Source: Benincasa hispida
Taxonomy: Eukaryota; Streptophyta; Magnoliopsida; Cucurbitales; Cucurbitaceae
Direction: 5' to 3'
Assembly (NCBI RefSeq): GCF_009727055.1
Contig: NW_024064458.1
Location: 610,283-674,282, forward strand
Length of the DNA stretch: 64,000 nucleotides
In this document: positions 31,658 to 42,850 of the stretch, one piece after another
Position numbering within the stretch: position 1 is the stretch's first letter
Layout of the letters: every line of letters starts with the position of its first letter
The notes under the pieces: generated by a model
The model's database searches: none
Seen by the model: only the letters and a program-made list of their open reading frames with translations
What the model was told of the DNA's origin: nothing
Made by a program: the position numbers and the translations under genes

Positions 31658-33855
31658 ATGGCTGATCAATCTTCCCATTCATCTTCCCAACCTTCATCAC
31701 CTTCTCCAACTCAAATCACTGCAAGAGAGGCGACATTCCTCGCAGCAAGCCGCCGCCTCGCCGCCCAGCCAAAACTCATCCGAAGAATTGCCAGAAAACC
31801 CCGGCGAAAGCCTTTAGTAGCCAGACCACTTCAAATCCGAGAGGGGTAGAGCACGGAAAGTGCCCCACTCTCAACACTATCATCCGAAAGTTAGAAGAAG
31901 AGAAGAGATGATAGAGAAGTGTTTGGGGATCATACTAAGTAATATAGAGAAGGAGGGAGGGCTGCCCGAAGCTGGAGTTGTTAATCAGCCCTCGCCTTAG
32001 AAGGAAGAGATGGAAGAAGCTTCGAGAAAGTACTCTTTGGTAGTTTCGGATCCTAAGGAAACTGTTCGCACAGTATCCTATGAGGGACCCACCAGGGTTA
32101 CTTTGGAGGAAGTGGTGGTGGAGAAGCAGCCTGAAATGGCTGAAGAGAAGAAGAAAAAGAAGAATAAGGAGAAAAGGGCAGAAGGAGATGAAGAAGCCCA
32201 GCCAAGGAAGGAAAAGAAAGAAAGAAAATTGAGTGAGAAAAGGGAACGCAGGGGAGAAGAGAAGCGCCTAAAGAAAAAGGAAGAAAAGAGAAAGAGGCCT
32301 GAAACGCTAAAGGTTGATGGAGAATCAACCACCATAAGGGTGGATGAGGGGGTGTCAACACAATGAAGAGAATCTGCACAACCTAAAGATGCATCAACGC
32401 AAATAAGAACAGTTGGGATTGACGATGGAGAGGATCCAAACATCACCCCTCTTATGCGGCGTCGCAAGGAGAATGCGCTGCAAGAGTCAACAAGTGACCC
32501 AGATTTTTTGCAAAATATAGTAGAAGAGAAGGAAAGGAGAAGAAGAGAGGAAGAAGAAAAACAAGAAAAGATATTACGAGCGCAACAAATCATTGCAGAA
32601 GGTGATCTGAGAAGAAAATTACACGATGAAGAAGTGTGCCATAACAACACAATCTCGACAGAAGAAGAGAGAATAAGGCTCGACGAAGAACAACGCATAT
32701 TGCTGACCTCACAACAATTTGAAAGACAAATGAGAGAAGAAGAAGAGGAAGAAAAGAAGAAGGAGGAAGAGAAGGAGAAAAGGCACAGAGAAAATGTTCA
32801 GTGCATTAGAGAAAAGAAAAGTAAAGAAATTGCAGAGTGGAAGAAGGAAGAACAACGCAAGGAATGGGAACGAAGACAAAGACAAAGATCCTGCCTTGTG
32901 TTGGCAAAAGATAAGGGCAAAGCGAAACTTGAAAGCAGTGAGCCTACATTGACCAAAGGATGCCCATCAAAGAAGAAAGCGAATGACAACATGATGATGG
33001 AAATAGGGTTCTTTCATGTGCCAATGCCACTACTAGATTTAATTACAAGTGTTGTGTTGGAACATGGGTGGGAAACATTCTGCCAATGCCCATCCATTGT
33101 AATCCTAGTGGTAGTGAGAGCTTTCTACAATGGACGACTTCATGGCACCAAAGATGTGGTGACCATGAAAGGGGAGGTAGTGCCTTTCAGGAACATCAAT
33201 GAGTTATATCAGATGAAGGACATCCTGGAGGCACCGGGTAACAAAGTTATTAATGATCCCTCATAAGAACAAATGGAGGATGCGCTGAAGATATTAACGC
33301 AATCGAGCACTCAGTGGTCGGTATCCATGAAAGGCATCAAAACCTTTATGTCCAATAAACTACTTTCGGAAGCACGCCTTTGGGTGTATTTGGTGAAAAG
33401 GCGACTCATCCCTACATCACATGACAAAACAGTTTCGAGGGATAGAGTAATAGTCACATACTGCATAGCATGCGACATTCCAATCGACGTGGCCTAATTG
33501 ATCGCAAAAGAAAATTCGAGGTTTTGTGGGGCGTGTAAGAGGCCAGTATTTCTTTCCTTGGACAGTTTCGAGCTTATGCCTCTCACTGGGTGTAGGTATT
33601 GAAGAAGAGCCAATGCTAGAAGTCTATGGCCTCATCAACATCAAGAATTTGAGAATGCTTCTCAAAGATTCCCCTCATTGCCCCAAACTTCCACTTAAAA
33701 GGCTCATTATTGATTTGAATGCGCCGCAGCAGCCAAAACCCAAGAAACAACACAATGTTGACAAAGGCAAGGAAAAAGTCCAAGACCAATCCATAAGAAC
33801 AAGTACCCTTGGAACCTTTACCTTTGGTTATTTGCCCTCCAAGCCCTCCTATTGA
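31658..33855 (+). pseudogene. RE-9 extra ORF: coiled coil plus plant-transposon (Transposase_32 / ATHILA ORF-like) domain
   Basis: ATG 31658 opens a Ser/Pro-rich N-terminus (MADQSSHSSSQPSSPSP) with a basic RKPRRKPLVARP stretch. After a frame change near 31850, one frame runs from 32010 to 33497 with two stops (32364, 33264). A long Lys/Glu/Arg-rich coiled coil (32100-32900) precedes a domain with FYNGRLHG, GEVVPF..INELYQM, LLSEARLWVYLVKRRLIPTS and RDRVIVTYCIACDIPIDV. That matches the pattern I know for the putative plant transposon protein domain found with Athila elements. After a frameshift near 33500 the frame continues through GIEEEPMLEV to a Pro/Lys-rich tail. A function is not established; an RNA-binding or env-position accessory role is a guess. 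Confidence 0.7.
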
Positions 33856-36330
33856 ACCTCTTTCCCCACTCCCTGAACATTTTACTAACCTCCTCCTCGC
33901 TCCCGATTCACCCAACGCATTTCCAGTAGCACCCTCCTCCCCTTAATCTTCACCGCATTTTTTCCCTCCACCGCCGCATGTTGATGACCCACACGATTTG
34001 GGTGAAGGCACGTTTGCTCAACCCCAAAACGTTGATGGTGAAACATCGCAAGCGCAACCCACCATCGCCTCTCTAGCTACTACCCTAGCTGAAATGCGTT
34101 CTCTTCTCTCTCATCAACAAGAATTCTTTTGCCAATGAATAATGGAGTTACACGAGAGCCAAGCAGAGTTGCAACGCAGTGTTGCGATGACAAGGCAGGT
34201 GCTGATAACATTCAATGCAATATCTACATGATCCACCTGAACCAAAGACAAGTGGCAGAGCGCAACCATGAGTACTTTAAATTTTTAAAGCATATCTACA
34301 TATGGTGCCTCCGCATTTACAGCAACATCTGCATTGTCAAGAAGCTCCTTACATTCCTCCACAAAATCCTCCTCCTGAACCTCCTGAGCCTCCTGAACCA
34401 CCTTCTCAATAAGTCTATAAATTTTTTTGTTGCGGTCACTCTTTCATTTTAATTCATTTCATTATTTTTATCTATAGAAGCTATTCCTTGATTCTTTGTA
34501 CATGCTCAAATTTTGTATTGTGGTAATTGTAATTCTTTGTATACTTGGTGAATTTTAATACAACTGAGTAACTATTCTTTCCATATGCGCTAGCCTCTTT
34601 ACTTATCGTCCTTTGTCAATTATTGCGATGTTCTTTATATTTTATTTTGCATTATTAATTGTGCTGCCATGATGAGTAATATGCATACCCTTAGCAACAT
34701 TTCTCACACTTTGTATTTTCTGACTAACACTTAGATAATTTGTAACCATACTGCTGCTTTACCTTTTATACTTCAAAACTCTGCCCAAACCTTCTTTCCA
34801 AAATTTTGACTAAGTGTTTTTCTTTTCTGTCCAAAATAACACAATGAAGACCTTGCGCATCTCTAAATTTGGGGGTGGGGAAAGTCTAAGCAGATGCGAT
34901 CAAGTGGATGCAGTTCTAATCAATGTGGGCCTGTTGATCGCAACACAGATTCGAGATTTGGTGGGGCATATAAGAGGCCAGTTTTCTTCCTTGGACAATT
35001 TCAAGCTTATGCCTATCATTGGGTGTAGGTATTGAGGAAGAACCAATGCTAGAAGTTCATGGTCTCATAAACATCAAGATTTTGAGAATGTTTCTCAAAG
35101 AATCCCCCCATTGCCCCGAGCTCCCATTGAAGAGGCCCAACATCAATGTAAATGCGCCGCAACAACCAAAGCCCAAGAAACAACGCAAGGATGACAAAGG
35201 AAAGAAAAAAGTCCAAGAATCATCAACGCAAGATCAAGAACCCTTGGACACTTTACCTTTGGTGATTCGCCCTCCAAGCCCTCTTGTAGAACCTCCTTCC
35301 CCACTTCCCAAACATTTTACCAACCTTCTCCTCACTCCTGATTCACCAAACGCATATCCAGTAGCTCCATCATCCCCTTCATCTTCACCACAATTTCCCC
35401 TCCACCATCGCATGTTGATGATCCACGCAATTTGGGTGAAGGCACCTCTTCCCAACCCCAAAACGATGATGGTGAAACATCGCAGGCACAGCCCACCATT
35501 GCCTCCTTATCTGCTAAACTTACTGATATGCGTTCTCTCTTCTCCCATCAGCATGACTTTTTCTGCCAGAGAATAAATGAGGTATACGAACGACAAGTAG
35601 AATTGCAACGTAGTATTGCTATGACAAGGCAGGTGTTAATCAATATTCAACGCAATATCTATACGATACACCTGAACCAAAGGCAAGTAGCAGAGCACAA
35701 CCATGAGTACTTCAATTTTTTGACAACATATCTACATGGTCCCATGGTGCCTCTATATCTCCAACAATATCTGCGTTTCGAAGAAGCTCCTTGCGTACCT
35801 CATCAAAATCCTCCACCTGAACCTCCTCCTCAATAACTCTACATATTTTTTGATTGTGGTCATTCTTTTATTTTTATTTCATTCATTATTATTTCTATGT
35901 ATAGAAGCTAATTCTTTGATTCTTTGTACATGCTAAAATTTTGTATTGCGTTATTTGTAAATCTTTGTATACTTGGTTAATTTTTAATACAACTGAGTAA
36001 CAATTCTTTCTGTATGCGTTAGCCTCTTCTTTATCCTCCTTTGTTATTTATTGCGATGTTCTTTATCTTTTATTTTGCATTATTAATTACGCTGCCATGA
36101 TGAGTCATATGCCTACCTTTAGTAACATTTCCCACACTTTGTATTTTCTGTCTAACACTTAGATAATTCGTAGCAATAGCACTGCTTTCTCTTTTATCCT
36201 TCAAAACTCTGCTCAAACCTTCTTTCAAAATTTTGACTAAGTGTTTGTCTATTCTATCCAAAACAACGCAATAAGAACCTTGCGCATCTCTAAATTTGGG
36301 GGTGGGGAAGGTCTGAGCATCAAGTGGATG
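33475..36330 (+). repeat. Tandem duplication, two ~1.43-kb copies, of the extra-ORF 3' part and UTR
   Basis: Copy 1 is about 33475-34910 and copy 2 about 34911-36330; matching words are offset by 1429-1435 bases (CAATGCTAGAAG at 33611 and 35044, CAACTGAGTA at 34561 and 35990). Each copy holds the C-terminal third of the extra ORF and the first part of the 3' UTR up to GGGGAA(A/G)GTCTRAGCA. The copies differ by many substitutions and small indels, so the duplication is not recent. Confidence 0.85.
35019..35836 (+). pseudogene. Second copy of the extra-ORF C-terminal part
   Basis: Frame 35019 starts inside GVGIEEEPMLEVHGLINIK and runs through a Lys-rich PKPKKQRKDDKGKKKVQ segment and a Pro-rich segment; near 35415 the conserved reading shifts to the frame 35432-35836. 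That frame encodes GEGTSSQPQNDDGE, a predicted helix (LSAKLTDMRSLFSHQHDFF, then VELQRSIAMTRQVL) and ends with PPPEPPPQ. It is better preserved than copy 1 (33526-34430), which has an extra stop (TGA near 34137). It has no RDR-type domain of its own, so it is a partial duplicate. Confidence 0.65.
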
Positions 36331-37003
36331 CGGTCATTAAAAAAGTGCGTTCATTACCATTATTAAGAAAAATCATACAAACTCTAATGTCAGCACAAGG
36401 GAAATTTCAAAACAATCCCAAACCTGATAAGAGTTAAATTGTGAAAGAAACCTGCTCGTAGTTGGATGTTTGCATGATGCCTATGGGAGCAAGCCAAAAC
36501 GAAGGTGGGTTTCTAGGAACGACACAATATGAAAAAAGAAAAAATAATAAGAGTATAAGAGACAACTCCTCTAACCAGCAAAAGTAAAACTTAGCTGAAA
36601 ATTAAGAGTTAAAGTTGAGATTGGCACACAACCGTAGTTGGATGTTCACATGACACCCGTGGGAACAAACCAAAATGAAGGGTGTAACCATGATCAACAG
36701 TCTTTAAAAAAATGATGCAAAGTAGACCACCGCATCCAGACGCACCAAGTTATTTTTACAAGAAGAGGTAAACATTCTTTTCAAAACAAGAAAAGAATTT
36801 TTGAGTAGAGATTTGTTGTATGAAAGAATAAAGTCGGGCTTGTTTATGAATTATCAAGGATAGGAGGGAATTTCGTTGTGAAGTAATGTTGTAGGTGGAG
36901 CATTCAAAGCAACCAATTGACACAAAATAAGGATAGGAATTGAACAATATTGCCTTAGTAGAAGATATGCTTGAGGACAAGCATATATCTAAATTTGGGA
37001 ATG
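36331..37003 (+). other. RE-9 3' untranslated region and polypurine tract
   Basis: Collinear with the last ~700 bases of the RE-2 3' UTR. It holds the duplicated motif (36457-36681) and ends in a CTAAATTTGGGAATG polypurine tract before the LTR. Confidence 0.75.
36457..36681 (+). repeat. Duplicated conserved 3'-UTR motif (RE-9)
   Basis: Copies at 36457-36508 and 36632-36681, with cores GTAGTTGGATGTTTGCATGA and GTAGTTGGATGTTCACATGA, each followed by a (C)C(T/C)(A/G)TGGGA..AA(G/A)CCAAAA tail. Confidence 0.7.
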
Positions 37004-39567
37004 TGATACAAGTTATTTATGCTGTTTTATTTAGATATTGCGGCTAAAAGAAAGAAAAGTTACGTTGATAGTATAGAAATTGGCTAAGAAATGCGAGAAT
37101 TCAAAATTGTCATCAATATACCCAGTAACACCATTGTGATGGTAGAATAGAATATTTCGATTTTGTTTTGTAGGAAATTAGTCACCGCATGCGTTCATGG
37201 CTCAAAGATGAAATGAATAACGCATCTACGTCGCATTGTGCCCATCAATCGAGAATGAAAAGATAATCAACGCAATGACGGTGCAAGCGACAATCGATCA
37301 AAAGCTTAGCGATCAACACAATTTCAACCGCATGCGGTAATAAAAAACAATACCGCATACGGCGATAGATCGAAGATGTAAAGAGCAACACATTTGCAGA
37401 GGGTTCTGAAGAATGTACAGCTGTCAATTGTGCATTTCTGACGGGTTGATTGAGTAGCACAAGAAATATTCACTCCGCCATTCTAGGAACTACCATAACC
37501 ATAAAGTGGGGACCACAATTTCAAAGAGTCAAGCTTCGCCTATAAATAGCTTCTACAAATTCACTGAAATATATACTTATGTACATAGAGACGTGCATAT
37601 ACTGATTCTGAGAGAGAGACTGGTCTGAGGCGACTGACCAGAGTAGATCAGGGAAGAACCACGAGACAAGGCCGAGAGGTGAGTCTCTGAGCAAAGAATC
37701 CTTCCAATCTCCGTAGTTGAAGCTCTGTGCGAAGGTCACTTCTACCAAGAAAGCAAGCCTGAAAGGGAAGCTTTCCTCTCCATCACTTTCACATGCCGGC
37801 AAGCACTATCTCCATTCAGGATCTGTGCCAAGATGTTGACACTCTTTCTGTATTTGTCTCTAATCTCTATTTCATCACTTGTATTCATCTTCTATAATCT
37901 TTCATTCACACCATGTATCGAACGCTTAATCTTAGTATTAAATGTTATGATCATCACCATTGTCATCTCTCTGTCTATTTCCATTCATCCATAATCCATT
38001 TTCTCCATGATGTTTTCCTAATTCCCTAGGTAATTAGCAAGAATTAAGTGAGTGAGTTAAATTGTGTTAAGAAAATAATTAATTTTAGCTAAAGCATGCT
38101 CGACGACATCTTCACCTGTGAGAGCAGAAGTGAAGATGTTATTTCGCCTATCGAGAGAAGGTTGGAGGAATGCGTTAACTAAAGCGAGAAGTACTTCCAG
38201 AGATGGAAGCAACCTTGTGTTCATCACGTTCATCCTTGTTTCACCATAGAGATATGGGAATGTGGCCGATCACCGAGAGGTGTACACCAAGGGAAAGCAG
38301 AACCTTAGTTGCATCTTTAACGCAATTAACGAACTTGCGATGTTTTTACTATGTACTCTTTCTATTTCTGATTCATTCATAAAGACTTGTCATCGCATAC
38401 CACGATTCTTTGTATAACTTCACAGTCAGTCTCGACCTCAGTATCATGTATCATGTATCTTGTATCTTGTATCACATTAGTTTAGGATTTTATTTTATCA
38501 ACGCAATTTTATTTTATCACAATTTAAATTCCTGTATAAACCCAATTCTTTATTCATTGTTAAACCGGTCGCATGTATCACAAAAGTAATGCATTAACAA
38601 AAATAATCCCTGTGTTCGACATCGGATTATTCTGAGAAACTTGCATTGAAATTATACTTGGTTTCAGCTCAAGGAAACTTGTGATATGCATTACTCAATC
38701 ACATACTACGAGCATATCATTAACAATGCATATATTTAGAAGTAGTGTGCATAAGCGATAACACAGTGCATGTATATTAATATTTGCCCACATGCTTAAA
38801 GATACATAAAAACATCATGTCAGTTAACTAAAGTGAGAAGTATTTCCAGAGATGGAAACAACCTTGCGTTCATCACGTTCATCTCTGTTTCACCATAGAG
38901 ATATGGGAACGCGACCGATCATTGAGAGGTGTATGCCAAGGGAAAGCGGATCCTTAGTTGCGTCCTTAACGCGATTAACAAACTTACAATGTTTTTACTC
39001 TTTACTCTTTCTCCTTCTGCTTCTTTCATAAGACTTGCCATCGCATACATCGATTCTTTGTACAACTTCACAGTCAGCTCTCGACCTTAGTATCATGTAT
39101 CATGTATCATGTGTCATGTACCATAGTAGCTTAGAACTTTACTTATCAATGCATTTTTATTTCATCGCAATTTATATTTCTGTACAAACCAACATTCGTT
39201 ATTCATTATTAAAACCAGTCGCATGTATCACATAAGTATCGCATTAACGAAAACAATCCCCGTGTTCGACCTCGGATAATTCTGAGAAACTTGCGTTGGT
39301 TTCAGTGCAAGGAAACTTGTGACACGCACTACTTCACCGCATACTATGAGCATATCACTATCAACGCATATACATAGAATGTAGTATCGCATAAAATGTC
39401 TTTATCACAAGCACTTGAGTGCATATTTAGCATCATACATTCATTCGTCAGCGTAATAGATAGATAACATTTCATTCGTATCCTTACAAGTTTATGGCAA
39501 CATGAACTTGAATTATCTATCATCACAATGCATGCATAAAAAAGGACATTCATAAATTTTGGTTACA
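37004..39567 (+). repeat. RE-9 3' LTR, composite
   Basis: Starts TGATACAAG, with about 13 bases of the usual TGATAACTTGTAGAAATACAAG start missing. The LTR is collinear to about 38822. From 38823 the sequence restarts at GTTAACTAAAG, already present at 38174, and repeats the last ~745 bases to 39567. The second run is closer to the 5' LTR (28300-29055) than the first. The terminal ..GGTTACA and the target duplication belong to the second run. TATAAATA is at 37541. Confidence 0.8.
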
Positions 39568-39947
39568 CCCACCATATGGTGAGTCATGACATTGCGATCA
39601 TATGCATTGTTGACCAGCATTTGGTACGCATAATCGCTAGATCTGGTCTGCCCTCCTCTTGTACAGATTCGGCTCATCCCAATAATAATATCTGCATTCA
39701 TGTTCGAGCTTCCTCTGTTGGCGGTAGGTATAATCTTTAGGAAATTTTCCACAAACAAGATAGTTGACTATGTCAGCATACTAAGGCAATTCTTCAATAT
39801 GGAACAGTTGCTCATTTGGGAACACCGCACTCACCTCTGACTCATTGTGGTCAACCTCGGGATTTTCCAGTTTAGACAAGTGATCTGCAACTTGGTTCTC
39901 TGTCTCGTTTCGATCAATTATTTCTATGTCAAATTCTTGAAAGAGGA
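39568..39947 (-). pseudogene. pol: RE-4 RNase H end and integrase start
   Basis: Bridges the insertions of RE-9 and RE-10. On the minus strand it reads [27 protein letters not shown] (end of RNase H) and [19 protein letters not shown], then WDEPNLYKR (integrase N-terminus). CCCAC (39568-39572) and GAGGA (39943-39947) are the target duplications of its two neighbours. Confidence 0.85.
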
Positions 39948-41607
39948 TAATAACGGGCAGAAATGCACGTTATCATAGTGCTAAGTTCTTAAACAATGTT
40001 GGATTGCATTGATGAAATATGTTAACTTGCGTCCATTAAGCATCAATTTTATAATATTGCAGTCGCATGCATTTAGCGCATCAGAACAATTGATTTTAGA
40101 GTTTTTTGTGCATAATATGCGTTGACGCAATGCAAAGAATGCGATCATAGGAAATAAGTGGTCGAGTGCAACTTCACTGCAAAGGCTTTGTGTTGATCGT
40201 GCTCGCAAATATTCGCCCGAGAAGGATCGCCACAACTTGGTCAACGCAACATGGTGGGCGCATCCGGGTGAAAGGATAATTAAGAGCGATGGGACAGAAA
40301 GCTGATAACAGTCGAATCCAAATTAAGTTGACAGCCGATAACGGTCACAAACTACATTCAGCTTTATCGGTGACAATAATTCGGTGCATCAGTCAGGAAT
40401 TAAAGCTGTCTCATCTATACAACCAGGAGAGAGAAGTCGCCTTTCACCATGGATGCTCTTTAAATACCAAGGGCATTCTTCAGAGAAGGGGTTAATCAGT
40501 TCACCGTTTAGTTCACGATTCTGTCCATAGTTTTCCTTTCCATTTTAAGGCGGATCAAGAGAAGAGTGGTGGCACCGGAGATCGCTCAGGGCAACTCGAG
40601 ATAGAACCATGAGGCGTAAGAGCAGAGAGCAGGCCGACTCTCGTGAGAGTGAGATTATACTTTGAGCACGAGTAGAAATAGTGTAAAAGCCTTGCAGCAA
40701 AAGATTGCTACCAGGCTCTTCATTTTATACTTGCATTGTTATTTTGTACATCATCTTCATATTTATACAATGGAAGTTCTATTTCTACATTTGTTCACTC
40801 TCTTAATATGCATGAGTAGCTAAACTAGTCGAATGGGTTGAGAAGAACTAAGCTAACATGTCTTAGGAAGTTCATTGCTTGCGATTGTCTTGTTTTATGC
40901 TGTGCAAAATACCCTTTAGAGTTACTCGAGAGAGAATCTAAAGAAAGAACCTAATGTCTCGAGAGAGCTAAGTTAGAATCTGGACTCGAAAGAGCACGAT
41001 TAGACTTGCATAAACAAGAGATAGGTACTTAGAGATAAGCTCTGTTTGTCAACTTGCATCGCATGCATCCTAGAGATAGGAATGATATTATGTGGTCGCT
41101 TTATTTGTGTGTTTACTATCCTGTCATCGCATAAATAAGAGTAGAGGCTTATGTGTAGGTCCTATAGACTTGTCGCAAATATTGCATGCGTTCTAGTATT
41201 AGAAGTCATAGCATTCACATCGAGAGATGGTTTACAGTATATGTGTTGCATGATTGCAAAGCATGAACGCATTCTAGGCAGTGTTAGCCGAAACCCTTCT
41301 CAACCCGTTCACCGCATATTCATCGCATCTCTCATTTACCAACTCTTTTCAAACTCCGCCGCATTTATTTATTTTTCATCAATGCAAACAGCAAACCCAA
41401 CACTTTATTTATTTATCTGGTTACCATAAATTCTTCATAAAAAATTTACCAACGCAATCTGTTTTCACAAGTCCCTATGTTCGACCCTAGAGATACCAGG
41501 AAACTCAGAGGAATTTACACATGGATTCCGCTGGGGAAACTTGAATGAACAATGCAATTCCATAAACGCATAGCATCCACATTTTCACTTCATAAAACGA
41601 AGCATCA
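39948..41607 (+). repeat. RE-10 5' LTR (family A)
   Basis: 1660 bp. Starts TAATAACGGG, where the family has TGATAACGGG (one G to A change), and ends ..AAGCATCA, followed by AGTTTT and the PBS. A TTTAAATA box lies at 40459. TCGAGAGAG words occur at about 40925-40990. Confidence 0.9.
40459..40466 (+). promoter_or_regulatory. LTR TATA-like box (RE-10)
   Basis: TTTAAATA after CACCATGGATGCTC; RE-6 has TATAAATA at the same place (12953), so this may be a decayed TATA box. Confidence 0.5.
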
Positions 41608-41613
41608 AGTTTT

Positions 41614-41631
41614 TGGTGCCGTTGTCGGGGA
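41614..41631 (+). promoter_or_regulatory. RE-10 primer-binding site (tRNA-Asp type)
   Basis: TGGTGCCGTTGTCGGGGA, two changes from the tRNA-Asp site TGGCGCCGTTGCCGGGGA. Both are C to T. Confidence 0.85.
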
Positions 41632-41683
41632 CTTCTGCAAGATAGTTTGCTAACGGTATTTTTTTTTTTTGATTTCTTTGCAG

Positions 41684-42850
41684 ACTCTCAATCTCTAGCA
41701 AATTATGACCCGGAGATTGAGAGGACATTTGGAAAGAGACTAAGAGGCCGCCAACAACAACCACAATCAGACAAAGAAGAGATGGCGGAGCAGCATTGAA
41801 ATGGAGCACTAAATGATAATAATGTCATGGAAAATCCAATTCTGTTGGCAAACGATCACAATAGACCCATTACGGATTATGCATCGCCAAACCTCCATGA
41901 TTTCTCTCTGGGAATCATGAGGCCTACCCTCGACGGAAGCAGATTCAAAATTAAACCGGTGATGCTGCAGATGATCCAGACTGCAGGTCAATTCGGAGGA
42001 TGGTGTGGTGAGGTCCCGCATACCCACCTCCGAAGTTTTATTGAAATCTGCAATACTTTTGGGTTCCCGAACATCTCTGTTGAAGAAATTCGACTAATGT
42101 TGTTCCCATTTTCTCTCTGTGATCAGGCTAGGAAATGGGCATATTCTCTCGAGCCGGGAGAGATCACTTCTAGGGAACAGGTAGTGGAGAAATTTATAAA
42201 AAAGTATTTTCCACCTACCGAGAACGCAAGATGAAGGAAACTTATCACAAATTTTGAACAAGATATGGATGAATTGCTCAGCGATGCTTGGGCGACGTTT
42301 AAGAGGTTGGTCCGAGATTGTCAACATAGTGGGTTACCAGACTGCCTACAAATGGAGATTTTCCATCATGGTTTGAATCCCGATTCGCAGACCACTGCTA
42401 ATGCGACTGCCGCTGGTGGTCTACTTGACAAAATATACGAGGAGGCGAAGAATATCCTTGATCGCATCTTTAAGAACCATGAAGATTGGAGAGAGAGTGA
42501 TATGAGATTGAGACTCAAAGACACTGACACAAACAATGGTGTGATTGCTTCATTACAAAACCAAATGACCACAATGATGAATTTAATCCAAGGAATCTGT
42601 ATACTCTGTGAAAAATAATCCCTTTTTAAACACCTACAACCCCAATTTTTCTTGGAAGAATCAATAACAAAATTTTCAACTTGTGGCACAAAAAGAAGGG
42701 CCACCAGGATTCTTCCCTTGTAACAATGGTCAGCCGAGCAGTCAAGCAAGTAGCTCAAAAAAACCACCGCAATCTTCTTTGTTGAAGAGTAGACCGTAAG
42801 GGGCTTTGGCAAGTTCAACCGAACTTCCACACAACCTGGGGAGATTAGGT
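41684..42850 (+). pseudogene. gag: RE-10 Athila-like gag, decayed
   Basis: Starts after a splice-acceptor-like tract (pyrimidines then TTTGCAG, AG at 41682-41683) and has no clear ATG before the conserved DPEIERTF. Stops at 41797 and 42232. The gag domain (MLQMIQTAGQFGG, FPFSLCDQARKWAYSLEPGEI, then GLLDKIYEEAKNILDRI) is collinear with RE-4 and RE-9. After GICILCEK the zinc-knuckle segment is missing and the C-terminal NTYNPNFSW, KEGPPGFFP part follows in another frame. It ends near ..NLGRLGKEQC, where the linker to protease starts. Confidence 0.85.

Larger units (their letters stand above)
27159..39567 (+). mobile_element. RE-9 Athila-like (family C) element without pol, with extra ORF
   Basis: 12.4 kb, from TGATAACTTG to ..TTGGTTACA, flanked by the 5-bp duplication CCCAC (27154-27158 and 39568-39572). 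Removing it restores the RE-4 integrase sequence. Order: 5' LTR, tRNA-Asp PBS, gag, [protease to integrase deleted], 60-nt array, promoter-like region, extra ORF with a 1.43-kb tandem duplication of its 3' part, conserved 3' UTR, polypurine tract, composite 3' LTR. It could only move with proteins supplied by relatives. Confidence 0.9.

Noticed and set aside
32078..32698. 206-aa minus-strand ORF, Ser/Phe/Leu-rich
   Set aside because: It is the antisense of the Lys/Glu-rich coiled coil; purine-biased coding makes long open antisense frames.
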